A stretch of DNA of 64,000 nucleotides, from assembly GCA_036381615.1 (NCBI GenBank), contig DASVCL010000003.1:1-64000 (forward strand), in the 5' to 3' direction. Origin of the DNA: CALANV01 sp036381615. Lineage in GTDB: Bacteria > Pseudomonadota > Alphaproteobacteria > CACIAM-22H2. This document shows positions 25,356 through 33,374 of the stretch, in pieces (position 1 is the first letter of the stretch; each line of letters begins with the position of its first letter). The position numbers and the translations under genes are program-made. The notes under the pieces were generated by a model that worked only from the letters and a program-made list of their open reading frames with translations, was not told the DNA's origin and made no database searches.

Positions 25356-26309
25356 TCATTCACGACCCGGTTCGAGGTTGAGCACGCGCAGAGGGTGAAG
25401 CCGTCCGTCTTCGACCCGGGTCAGCGCAACGAGCCGGCCGAGCAGGGTGGCCGCAACCACCTTTCCAGCCGCCAGCGGCGCCGGGTCCGTCCCATCGTCG
25501 ACGGGCCTCACTGCTACGCGCGGTATCGCGATCGACTGCCCCTGCCGGAGGCGAAGGCTGTCGGCAGCGGTCACGGCCAGCGCCGGGATGTCGTCCAGCG
25601 CGGTCTCGACCGCTTGCAGGTACGCGAAAGCGGCCGGACTATGCCCCAGCGCCTCCAAGTTTTCCAGTGGAATTGCCGCCGCTTCGGTAAACCGGCCGAC
25701 CACCGTCCGGCGCAGCATCGCGACATGTCCCACTGTCCCGAGGGCTTCGGCAATGTCCCGCGCCAGGCTCCGGATATAGGTGCCTTTGCCGCATTCGACC
25801 ATAAATGTGGCGTGGTCCGGGTCGGGAATATCGACCAACTCCAGCCGATGGATGTGCACCTGCCTGGCCGCCGGGGTTACCACCTCCCCCGCCCGGGCCC
25901 GGGCATAGGCCGGCTTGCCGGCGAGCTTGAGCGCCGAATAGACCGGCGGCACCTGCATGATCGACCCGGTGAAGGACGGGATCGCCGCCGCGATCTCATC
26001 CGCGCGCGGCCGGCGCTCGGAACGGGCGATGACGGCTCCTTGGGCGTCGTCGGTGTCCCTTGCCTCGCCCCAGCGGATCGTGAACCGGTAGGCCTTGTCG
26101 GCGTCGATGACGTGGCTGATCAGCTTCGTCGCCTCGCCGAATGCGAGGACCAGCACGCCGGTCGCGAGCGGATCGAGCGTCCCGGCATGGCCGGCCTTGG
26201 CCGCGTTGAACAGGCGCCGCGCCCGGCCGAGCGCTGCCGCGGAGCTGATCCCGGCCGGCTTGTCCAGGACCAGCCAGCCGTCGACCCTGTCACCTTTCCG
26301 TCGGGTCAT
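25356..26309 (-). CDS. truB: tRNA pseudouridine(55) synthase TruB
   Basis: Makes pseudouridine 55 in the T-loop of tRNAs. 317 aa. It begins GWLVLDKPAGISSAAAL; the catalytic Asp is in HAGTLDPLATGVLVLAFGEA; VECGKGTYIRSLARDI is the TruB-specific motif; the C-terminal PUA-like domain follows. ATG 26309 overlaps the end of rbfA by 20 bases, so the two are translated in a coupled way. The longer open frame upstream runs antisense-free but through rbfA and is not TruB. Confidence 0.97.
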   Translation of the reverse strand: MTRRKGDRVDGWLVLDKPAGISSAAALGRARRLFNAAKAGHAGTLDPLATGVLVLAFGEATKLISHVIDADKAYRFTIRWGEARDTDDAQGAVIARSERRPRADEIAAAIPSFTGSIMQVPPVYSALKLAGKPAYARARAGEVVTPAARQVHIHRLELVDIPDPDHATFMVECGKGTYIRSLARDIAEALGTVGHVAMLRRTVVGRFTEAAAIPLENLEALGHSPAAFAYLQAVETALDDIPALAVTAADSLRLRQGQSIAIPRVAVRPVDDGTDPAPLAAGKVVAATLLGRLVALTRVEDGRLHPLRVLNLEPGRE

Positions 26310-26721
26310 TCTCGTCCTGCCGGTCGGCCAAATCCCGCCGGACATCGGGCCGCCGCAGGGCCGCGTCGATCCGGGTGGCGTGTTCGAAGGAGCGGTCGGC
26401 GACGAACTTGAGCTCCGGAGCGTAGCGAAGCTGCACCAGCCGCGCGACCTCGCCCCGCAGGTAGCCGGCCGCGCGATTGAGCGCCTTGACCACGATGTCG
26501 ACGCCGCCGCCACCGAGCGGCAGCACGAAGGCCGTCGCATGCTTCAGGTCTGGGCTGGCCCGCACCTCCGTAACCGTGATCGACGCGTCCTGCAGATCGG
26601 GATCGCGAAAACGTGCGCGCGACAGCACCTCGACCAGGGCGTGCCGCAGCTCTTCGCCCACGCGAAGCTGGCGCTGGCTGGGACCGGTCGCCGGTTGCTT
26701 GTCTGCGGTTCGTCGAGCCAT
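26290..26721 (-). CDS. rbfA: 30S ribosome-binding factor RbfA
   Basis: Cold-shock-related factor that helps mature the 16S rRNA 5' end. 143 aa from ATG 26721. The KH-fold core is recognisable: SQRQLRVGEELRHALVEVL, DASITVTEVRASPDLKHAT and LKFVADRSFEHATRID. A charged tail follows (DLADRQDENDPTER). It normally follows infB immediately; here a 347-base gap with a DUF72 fragment intervenes. Confidence 0.95.
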   Translation of the reverse strand: MARRTADKQPATGPSQRQLRVGEELRHALVEVLSRARFRDPDLQDASITVTEVRASPDLKHATAFVLPLGGGGVDIVVKALNRAAGYLRGEVARLVQLRYAPELKFVADRSFEHATRIDAALRRPDVRRDLADRQDENDPTER

Positions 26722-26809
26722 GAACGGTTTCCTATGCTGCAGTTGCCGCCGGTCGCGCATCCCCTGCCCGGTCGGGAGCGCCACAGACGACGCGGCGGTT
26801 TGTCCGGGC

Positions 26810-27005
26810 ATGGCCATGGGCCGCGCCATTCATGTAGGCACCTCGGGTTTGCATTATCGTCACTGGGTCGGCCCGTTCCATCCCCCGGGAACGCGGAGCG
26901 GCGCCGATCTCGGCCATTACGCCCGGCACTTCGCGGCTGCGGAAATCAACGGCAGCTTCTACCGGATGCCGTCCGGGCATACGCCTGCGACATGGCGAAA
27001 GTCCC
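26810..27005 (+). pseudogene. 5' remnant of a DUF72 (YecE-like) gene
   Basis: From ATG 26810 the reading IHVGTSGLHYRHWVGPFHPP, then LGHYARHFAAAEINGSFYRM and PSGHTPATWR, matches the N-terminus of DUF72 TIM-barrel proteins (normally 240-300 aa). Resemblance stops after about 65 codons; the frame then runs into unrelated sequence under infB. It is on the opposite strand to infB and rbfA and fills most of the gap between them. This looks like a truncated, dead gene; the rest of the coding region is not in the window. Confidence 0.75.
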
Positions 27006-27026
27006 ATCCGACCGCGACCGGCGTGA

Positions 27027-27049
27027 CCGAGCCTCGGAACGAGGCTCGG
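27027..27049 (-). other. Perfect 10-bp hairpin downstream of infB
   Basis: Arms CCGAGCCTCG (27027-27036) and CGAGGCTCGG (27040-27049) with a 3-base loop, 20 bases after the infB stop on the minus strand. No T run follows, so it is not a standard terminator; it could protect the infB 3' end or attenuate transcription into rbfA. Confidence 0.45.
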
Positions 27050-27068
27050 CCTGACCTGGCGGGGTACG

Positions 27069-29648
27069 CTACAGGGCGCGCGCCACCGACTCCATCTCGA
27101 AGCACTCGACGACGTCGCCAACGCGGATGTCCTGGTAGTTCTCGAATGCCATGCCGCATTCGTAGCCTTCCTGGACCTCGCGGACTTCGTCCTTGAAGCG
27201 CCGCAGCGACTTGAGCGTCCCTTCGTGGATGACGACGTTGTCGCGCAGCAGACGCACCTTCGCACCGCGTCGCACCACACCCTCGGTGACGCGGCATCCG
27301 GCAACCTTGCCGACCTTGGAGATCTCGAAGACCTCGCGGATCTCGGCGTTGCCCAGGAACCGCTCCTTGAGCGTCGGCGCGAGCAGGCCCGAAAGCGCCG
27401 CCTTCACGTCATCGATGATGTCATAGATGATCGAGTAGTAGCGGATCTCGACGCCGTCGCGACGCGCGATTTCGCGGGCCTGCGGCGAGGCGCGCACGTT
27501 GAAGCCGATGACGATGCCGGCCGATGCCTTCGCGAGCGCGATGTCGCCCTCGGTGATGGCACCGACCGCGCCATGCAGAACGCGTACCGCAACCTCCGCC
27601 GTCGACAGTTTGGTCAATGCGCCGGTGATCGCTTCGAGCGAGCCCTGCACGTCGGTCTTGACGACGACGGCAAGCTCCTTCGCGGTGCCCTCGGCAATCT
27701 TCGAGAACATCTGCTCGAGCGTGCCGCGCGCCGATGCCGCCGCCCGCGCCTCGCTGCGCTTGCGCTGACGGAACGCGGTGATCTCGCGGGCGCGCGCCTC
27801 GCTTTCGACCACGGCGAACTCGTCCCCCGCCGACGGAGTGCCGTTGAGCCCGAGCACCTCCACCGGCATCGACGGCCCGGCGCTTTGCACCTCGCGACCC
27901 TTGTCATTGATGAGCGCACGCACCTTGCCCCATTCGGGGCCGGCGACGAAGATGTCGCCACGCTTCAGGGTTCCGCGCTGGACCAGCACGGTCGCCACCG
28001 GGCCGCGCCCGCGCTCGAGCTTGGCCTCGACGACGACGCCCTGTGCCGGCCGGTCCGGATTCGCCCGAAGCTCGAGGATCTCGGCCTGGAGCAGGATCGC
28101 CTCCTCCAACTTGTCGAGGTTCATCCGCTTGAGCGCCGAAACCTCGACCCCGAGCACGTCGCCGCCATAGCCTTCGAGCGCGACGCCGTGCTGCAGCAGA
28201 TCGCGCTTGACGCGCTCCGGATCGGCATCCGCTTTGTCGATCTTGTTGATCGCAACGACGATCGGCACGTTCGCGGCTTTGGCGTGGTTGATCGCCTCGA
28301 CCGTCTGCGGCTGGATGCCGTCGTCGGCCGCAACCACGAGCACCACGATGTCGGTCACCGAGGCGCCGCGGGCGCGCATGGCGGTGAAGGCCTCGTGCCC
28401 CGGCGTGTCGAGGAACGTGATCTGTCGCCCCGATTTGAGCAGGACCTGGTATGCGCCGATGTGCTGCGTGATGCCGCCGGCCTCGTGCTTGGCGACGTCG
28501 GTCTCGCGCAGCGCGTCGAGCAGCGACGTCTTGCCATGGTCGACATGGCCCATCACGGTGACGACCGGCGGGCGCGGCTGCATCGACTCCTCGGCGTCGG
28601 CGCCACCGCCGATTCCGAGCTCCACGTCGGATTCCGCGACGCGTTTCACCTTGTGCCCGAACTCGTTGACGACGAGTTCGGCCGTATCGCCATCAATCGT
28701 CTGATTGATGGTCGCCATGACGCCCATCTTCATGAGCGTCTTGATGACGTCGGCGCCGCGTTCGGCCATGCGGTTGGCGAGATCCTGGACGGTGATGACC
28801 TCCGGAATCACGACCTCGCGAATGATTTTCGGCGCCGGTCCCTGCTGCTTGAGGCGCTGACGCTCCTTCTCGGCACGGCGGCGCATCGACGCGATCGAGC
28901 GGACGCGGATCTGCTCGTCCTCTTCAAGCGCCTGGGACAGCGTGATCTTGCCCTGGATGCGACGCGGCTCCTCCCGACGAGGAGCGACCGCCGGACGTTT
29001 CGGCGGCGGTGCGCCGGCGGCACGGCGCGGACGCACCTCTTCCTCGTCTTCGATCATCGGGCCGAGCTTCGCGGCCGCCGTGCGGCCCGACTCCTCCGCG
29101 GCCTTGCGTCGCTTCGCCTCCTCCTCGGCGGCGACCCGGCGCGCCTCTTCCTCGGCCTTCCGCTTGGCCTCTTCCTCGGCCTTGCGCCGGAGCGCCTCCT
29201 CGAGCTGGCGCCGCTCTTCCTCCTCGCGGCGGCGCTGCTCTTCCTCGGCGCGCCGACGCTCTTCTTCGGCGCGTCGGGCCACCTCGGCGTCTTCGCGCCG
29301 CTTCGCCTCGATATCCGCGCGCTTCGCATCCTGCAGCGCCCGCGTGCGCGCTGCCCGTTCCTCTTCGGTCAAGGCACGCAGCACCTGCGGCCGCTTCGCC
29401 GGCGCCTGCGGGGCGGACGGCGCGCCGGCCGGACGCTCGGCCGGCTTGGCCGCGTCCTGCCCGCCAGCCTGCGTTGCGGACGTCGTTCCGAATGTCCGCC
29501 TCTTCTTGACCTCGACCTGCACGGTCTTCGTACGGCCGTGCGAGAAGCTCTGCCGCACCTGGCCGGTCTCGTGCGACCGCAATTCGAGCCGCCCAGGCCG
29601 CGCGAGACCGAGGCGCTTCTTCGTGTCCTGTTCCTTCGTGTCCGTCAT
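27069..29648 (-). CDS. infB: Translation initiation factor IF-2
   Basis: GTPase that delivers initiator tRNA to the 30S subunit. 859 aa. The N-terminus begins GLARPGRLELRSHETG. It is followed by a long Glu/Arg/Lys/Ala-rich segment (about residues 90-200, runs such as EEERRRAEEEQRRREEEERR) that should form a long helix. The GTP-binding domain has VMGHVDHGKTSLLDALRET, DTPGHEAFTAMRARGA and the NKID motif in VAINKIDKADA. The C-terminal domains are complete. Its ATG shares a base with the upstream ylxR stop. Confidence 0.97.
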   Translation of the reverse strand: MTDTKEQDTKKRLGLARPGRLELRSHETGQVRQSFSHGRTKTVQVEVKKRRTFGTTSATQAGGQDAAKPAERPAGAPSAPQAPAKRPQVLRALTEEERAARTRALQDAKRADIEAKRREDAEVARRAEEERRRAEEEQRRREEEERRQLEEALRRKAEEEAKRKAEEEARRVAAEEEAKRRKAAEESGRTAAAKLGPMIEDEEEVRPRRAAGAPPPKRPAVAPRREEPRRIQGKITLSQALEEDEQIRVRSIASMRRRAEKERQRLKQQGPAPKIIREVVIPEVITVQDLANRMAERGADVIKTLMKMGVMATINQTIDGDTAELVVNEFGHKVKRVAESDVELGIGGGADAEESMQPRPPVVTVMGHVDHGKTSLLDALRETDVAKHEAGGITQHIGAYQVLLKSGRQITFLDTPGHEAFTAMRARGASVTDIVVLVVAADDGIQPQTVEAINHAKAANVPIVVAINKIDKADADPERVKRDLLQHGVALEGYGGDVLGVEVSALKRMNLDKLEEAILLQAEILELRANPDRPAQGVVVEAKLERGRGPVATVLVQRGTLKRGDIFVAGPEWGKVRALINDKGREVQSAGPSMPVEVLGLNGTPSAGDEFAVVESEARAREITAFRQRKRSEARAAASARGTLEQMFSKIAEGTAKELAVVVKTDVQGSLEAITGALTKLSTAEVAVRVLHGAVGAITEGDIALAKASAGIVIGFNVRASPQAREIARRDGVEIRYYSIIYDIIDDVKAALSGLLAPTLKERFLGNAEIREVFEISKVGKVAGCRVTEGVVRRGAKVRLLRDNVVIHEGTLKSLRRFKDEVREVQEGYECGMAFENYQDIRVGDVVECFEMESVARAL

Positions 29649-30319
29649 TACCTGTCCGTCGTCAAACGTGCTTCGTCTTCCACTGCGGTCGCTTCAGGCC
29701 GAAACCCGGCAAGTCGCGCCGCCTCGCGGCAGAACTTCTCGGCGATCCGGCCGGGCCCCAGCGCGGCGTGGGCCGTGTAGTCGCGCCCGAATGCCGTTCC
29801 GATTTCCTCGCCCGACAGGATCGATACGATCTTAACGTCGCCGGCCAGGTGCCGCAGCTTCCGCCGACCATCCGCCGCACTCTCGGCCGCCTCGACCAGA
29901 ACGGCGACCCGCTGCCGTTCCGCCCATTCCCGCACCTTCTCGAACCCGGCAACCGCCTGGCCGGCGCGCCGCGCGAGTCCGAGATAATCGATACACCGCC
30001 GCGCCAGCAGCACCGCGATGCGATTCGCAAGATCCGGCGCCGGCGCCACCGAGGCGCGCGCCGCCCTCGCGAACAGATTCTTTGCAACCGCCCCCGACAC
30101 TATATCGCGACGCGACGTGATCCACAAACCACGCCCCGGCAGGCGCTCCTCGAGATCGGGCACGACCTCGGCCGGACGGCCCGGTTCGCCGGGCCGGACG
30201 ACCAGCCGGATCAGGAGATCCTTGGGGCCGACGGCTCCGGTGGCGAGGCAGCGCCGCTCCGGCTGACGCGCTGCCGCGCCGTCGTCGACTGCTACAGTGT
30301 CGTCGAGGGACGCCGTCAC
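29648..30319 (-). CDS. YlxR-type RNA-binding protein fused to an L7Ae-like domain
   Basis: 223 aa. The N-terminal YlxR (DUF448) domain has ERRCLATGAVGPKDLLIRLV, EVVPDLEERLPGRGLWITSR and NLFARAAR. The C-terminal half (about 105-200) resembles an L7Ae/L30e RNA-binding fold: ARRCIDYLGLARRAGQAVAG, VAVLVEAAESAADGRRKL and ALGPGRIAEKF. The fusion is typical of alphaproteobacteria. Overlaps nusA by four bases and infB by one, so the trio is tightly coupled. Function probably in rRNA transcription or ribosome assembly; not established. Confidence 0.9.
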   Translation of the reverse strand: MTASLDDTVAVDDGAAARQPERRCLATGAVGPKDLLIRLVVRPGEPGRPAEVVPDLEERLPGRGLWITSRRDIVSGAVAKNLFARAARASVAPAPDLANRIAVLLARRCIDYLGLARRAGQAVAGFEKVREWAERQRVAVLVEAAESAADGRRKLRHLAGDVKIVSILSGEEIGTAFGRDYTAHAALGPGRIAEKFCREAARLAGFRPEATAVEDEARLTTDR

Positions 30320-31851
30320 GCCGTCTTGCTCTCCTCCGCGGCTGCCTCGTCGGTGAACCAGTGCGCCCGTGCTGCCATGATGATCTGGTTCGCACTGTCC
30401 TCGTCGATCTCGTCCTTGCCGACGATGTCGCGAAGCTCGTCGCTGGCGAGATCGCCGAGATCATCGAGCGTCTTGATGCCCTTTTCGCCGAGCTTGACCA
30501 GCATTGCCGGCGTCAGCCCGTCGATTTCCGCGACCTCGGGCGCCACGCCCAGTTCCTGATAACGTGCCGTCAGCTTCGCGTTCTGCTCCTCGAGCCACGC
30601 CTCCGCGCGACGCTTCAGCTCACCGGCGATGCTTTCGTCAAAGCCCTCGATCGACGCGAGATCATCGAGTTCAACCAGCGCGACGTCTTCGACCTTGGTG
30701 AACCCTTCGGTGACGAGCAGGCCAGCGATCACGTCATCGACGTCCAGCGCCTCGACGAACAGGGCGGTGCGCGTCTTGAATTCCTCCTGACGGCGCTCCG
30801 ACTCCTCCTGCTCCGTCAGAATGTCGATCGCCCAGCCAGTCAGCATCGAGGCAAGGCGGACGTTCTGGCCACGCCGGCCGATCGCCAGCGAAAGCTGGTC
30901 GTCGGGGACGACGACCTCGATGCGGCGCGCTTCCTCGTCGAGGACGACCTTCGACACTTCGGCGGGCGCGAGGGCGTTGACAACGAACGTCGCCGGATCG
31001 GGCGACCACGGAATGATGTCGATTTTCTCGCCCTGCAGCTCGGCCACGACGGCCTGAACACGGCTGCCACGCATGCCGACGCAGGCACCGACGGGATCGA
31101 TCGAAGAGTCGTTCGAGATCACCGCGATCTTGGCGCGGCTTCCGGGATCGCGGGCGACCGCCTTGATTTCGATGATACCGTCGTAGATCTCCGGCACCTC
31201 CTGCGCGAACAGCTTCGCCATGAACTGCGGATGCGTCCGCGACAGGAAGATCTGGGGACCGCGGGTCTCCTCGCGTACGTCATAGATATAGGCGCGAACG
31301 CGATCCGAGACCTTGAAGGACTCGCGCGGAATGCATTCGTCGCGACGCAGGATCGCCTCGGCCCGGCCGAGATCGACCGTCACGTTGCCGAATTCGACAC
31401 GCTTGACGATGCCGTTGACGATTTCGCCGACACGATCCTTGTATTCGTTGTACTGGCGCTTGCGCTCGGCCTCGCGCACGCGCTGCACGATCACCTGCTT
31501 GGCGGTCTGGGCGGCGATGCGGCCGAAATCGATCGGCGGCAGCGGATCGATGATGTAGTCGCCGAGCTTCGCATCCGGATTCTTCGCGACGGCCTCGGCG
31601 GGGGAGATCTGCGTCGCCTCATTTTCGATGGGGTCCGCGACCTGCCGATACCGGAGCAGCTGGATCTCGCCCGTTTGCCGGTCGATATGAGCGCGGATGT
31701 CATGCTCATGACCGTACTTGGCGCGACCGGCCTTCTGAATTGCCTGCTCCATCGCTTCGAGCACTTGCTCGCGGTCAATCGCCTTTTCGCGCGCGACGGT
31801 ATCCGCGACCTGCAGCATCTCGATCCGATTGTATGCGGTTGTGCGTTCCAT
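30316..31851 (-). CDS. nusA: Transcription termination/antitermination factor NusA
   Basis: RNA polymerase-binding elongation factor, 511 aa. The N-terminal polymerase-binding domain begins MLQVADTVAREKAIDREQVL. The S1 domain is near residue 135-200 (VGEIVNGIVKRVEFGNVTVD). KH domains carry DPVGACVGMRGSRVQAVV and SLAIGRRGQNVRLA. Two helix-hairpin-helix repeats at the C-terminus (VEDVALVELDDLASIEGFD; IDGLTPAMLVKLGEKGIKTL) are also present. Follows rimP after 58 bases. Confidence 0.97.
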   Translation of the reverse strand: MERTTAYNRIEMLQVADTVAREKAIDREQVLEAMEQAIQKAGRAKYGHEHDIRAHIDRQTGEIQLLRYRQVADPIENEATQISPAEAVAKNPDAKLGDYIIDPLPPIDFGRIAAQTAKQVIVQRVREAERKRQYNEYKDRVGEIVNGIVKRVEFGNVTVDLGRAEAILRRDECIPRESFKVSDRVRAYIYDVREETRGPQIFLSRTHPQFMAKLFAQEVPEIYDGIIEIKAVARDPGSRAKIAVISNDSSIDPVGACVGMRGSRVQAVVAELQGEKIDIIPWSPDPATFVVNALAPAEVSKVVLDEEARRIEVVVPDDQLSLAIGRRGQNVRLASMLTGWAIDILTEQEESERRQEEFKTRTALFVEALDVDDVIAGLLVTEGFTKVEDVALVELDDLASIEGFDESIAGELKRRAEAWLEEQNAKLTARYQELGVAPEVAEIDGLTPAMLVKLGEKGIKTLDDLGDLASDELRDIVGKDEIDEDSANQIIMAARAHWFTDEAAAEESKTA

Positions 31852-31909
31852 CTTCTCGTCTCTCTCTTAGCGATCACCTGTCGCGCCGAACGCCCATATG
31901 GCGCACAGG

Positions 31910-32401
31910 TCAGTGAGCATGCGGCGGGTTCATTGCCGCGATCAATTCATCCGTCAAGACCAGCTTCGCACGCGCGATACCGCCGATCGGAAGCTCGACT
32001 TCCCCCTCTTCGACCGCCAGCCGGACCACCGCGTCGTCCGCGGCGACGATGCGCCCGGTGAAGCGCCGGCGCCCGGCGACGGGTTCGCGCATCTCGACCC
32101 GCGCGATGTGACCGGCAAAGCGCTGATAATCCTTTGGCCGGACGAGCGGACGATCAATCCCCGGGGAACTGACCTCGAGCGTGTAGCTCGTCGCGATCGG
32201 GTCCTCGACATCGAGCTTGGCGGAAAGAGCGCGGCTGATTGCCTCGCAGTCGTCCAGCGTCATCGGACGGCCGTCGCGGCGTTCGGCCATGACCTGAAGC
32301 GTCGGCCGATGCGTACCCGACATGACGACGCGGACGAGCTCGTAGCCCATGCCGTCAAGCGTCGGCGCAATCAAGGCTTCGAGCGAACTCTCACGATCCA
32401 T
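31910..32401 (-). CDS. rimP: Ribosome maturation factor RimP
   Basis: Needed for 30S maturation. 163 aa from ATG 32401. The N-terminal domain includes LEALIAPTLDGMGYELVRV and CEAISRALSAKLDVEDPI; YTLEVSSPGIDRPLVRPKDY is the family signature; the C-terminal SH3-like domain follows. The frame continues upstream through the terminator hairpin, but that sequence is not RimP. First gene of the rimP-nusA-ylxR-infB series, 39 bases after a strong terminator-like hairpin. Confidence 0.95.
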   Translation of the reverse strand: MDRESSLEALIAPTLDGMGYELVRVVMSGTHRPTLQVMAERRDGRPMTLDDCEAISRALSAKLDVEDPIATSYTLEVSSPGIDRPLVRPKDYQRFAGHIARVEMREPVAGRRRFTGRIVAADDAVVRLAVEEGEVELPIGGIARAKLVLTDELIAAMNPPHAH

Positions 32402-32440
32402 ATGGTTCTGCCGTCTCGGCACCTCAAGTGGAAGAACGAC

Positions 32441-32482
32441 GCCAACAAAAAAGTGGGCCGTTTGGCCCACTTTTTTGTTGGC
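32441..32482. terminator. Bidirectional 19-bp terminator hairpin between trmB and rimP
   Basis: Perfect 19-bp inverted repeat (32441-32459 with 32464-32482, 4-base loop GTTT). The stem is A6-GTGGGCC / GGCCCAC-T6, so a U run lies in the 3' arm whichever strand is transcribed. It is 115 bases beyond the trmB stop and 39 bases before the rimP ATG. That implies a new promoter close to rimP, or control of the rimP operon by attenuation at this site. Confidence 0.85.
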
Positions 32483-32596
32483 GCCGGCCTATCGGCCGGT
32501 CTCATGCTTTATTGGCCGGGACTATACCTGCTTGCCTGCAGGACGCAAGTCCTTTGGCAGGCAGGGGTTTGCGCCCCCGCGCGCAACCGCCCCGGC
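32483..32596 (-). other. Structured trmB 3' region
   Basis: No ORF or tRNA. Nested inverted repeats: TGCCTGC/GCAGGCA enclosing AGGAC/GTCCT around 32532-32559, and CCGGCC/GGCCGG at about 32484-32499. Could be mRNA structure of the trmB tail or a small RNA; there is no direct evidence of either. Confidence 0.3.
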
Positions 32597-33295
32597 CTAA
32601 CCGACGCGTCCGAAACGCAAGTAGACCGGCCGCCGCCCGGCGGCGATCGCCTTGCGCTCATAGCGTGTTGCCGGCCAATCGGGCGGCCGGACGCGCCAAT
32701 CCGCCGGCCCGGCCGCCTTCCAGCGGAAGGCCGGATGACCGGTCAGGCGTTCCAGCAGCCACGCCAGGTAATCGGCATCGTCCGTGGCAAGCCTGAGTTC
32801 CGCCCCCGGCGACATGATGCGCGCGAGCGCGTCAAGAAACGGCGATGCGATCAGCCTTCGCTTGTGATGCCGGGCCTTGGGCCACGGATCCGGGAACAAG
32901 ACGAAAACGCGCTCGATGCTGCTGTCGGGCAGATGGGGCAGCAGGGCCCGCGCATCCCCGGGCCAGATCCGCACATTGCCCAGCTCGAGCGACTGTACCT
33001 GGCCAAGCAGCGAGACGACGCCGTTGACGTAGGGCTCGCAGCCGATGAATCCGACCTCCGGATGAGCTCTCGCCTGGGCGGCCAGATGCTCGCCGCCGCC
33101 GAAGCCGATTTCGAGCCACAGGCTCGATACCGCCCGGTCGAACAGGCTGCCGGGGTCGAGGATCCGGTCGGTCGGCGTAATCGCCAACCGCGGCAGGAGG
33201 TCGGCGATCAGCGATTGCTGACCGGCCCGCAAACGACGGCCGCGACGGCGGCCATATGTCTGGATCAGGCGAGGCTTGTCAACGTGGGAGGCCAT
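32597..33295 (-). CDS. trmB: tRNA (guanine-N7-)-methyltransferase TrmB
   Basis: SAM-dependent enzyme making m7G46 in tRNA. 232 aa. The SAM site LWLEIGFGGGEHLAAQARAH, FIGCEPYVNGVVSLL and the signature VFVLFPDPWPKARHHKRRL with ATDDADYLAWLLE are all present. The C-terminal TRYERKAIAAGRRPVYLRF is typical. 79 bases after metK, with a terminator in between. Confidence 0.96.
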   Translation of the reverse strand: MASHVDKPRLIQTYGRRRGRRLRAGQQSLIADLLPRLAITPTDRILDPGSLFDRAVSSLWLEIGFGGGEHLAAQARAHPEVGFIGCEPYVNGVVSLLGQVQSLELGNVRIWPGDARALLPHLPDSSIERVFVLFPDPWPKARHHKRRLIASPFLDALARIMSPGAELRLATDDADYLAWLLERLTGHPAFRWKAAGPADWRVRPPDWPATRYERKAIAAGRRPVYLRFGRVG

Positions 33296-33310
33296 CGTCG
33301 TCCGGAGCCC

Positions 33311-33345
33311 TAAAACGACGGGGGCGGGCCGTCCGACCCACCCCC
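33311..33345 (-). terminator. Rho-independent terminator of metK
   Basis: GGGGGTGGGTC / GGCCCGCCCCC (33345-33335 with 33330-33320), an 11-bp stem with two G-U pairs and a GGAC loop, followed by GTCGTTTTAG on the minus strand. It starts 30 bases after the metK stop and ends before trmB. Confidence 0.75.
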
Positions 33346-33374
33346 ACCGAACAGCGTCAGACCGCAGCGCCGGC

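Noticed and set aside
27225..29780. Open frame of about 850 codons opposite infB
   Set aside because: Shadow of the strand-biased codons of infB; no domain-like sequence.
32483..32596. tRNA gene upstream of rimP (as metY in enterobacteria)
   Set aside because: No acceptor/T-arm consensus (GTTCRANNC) or cloverleaf could be formed.
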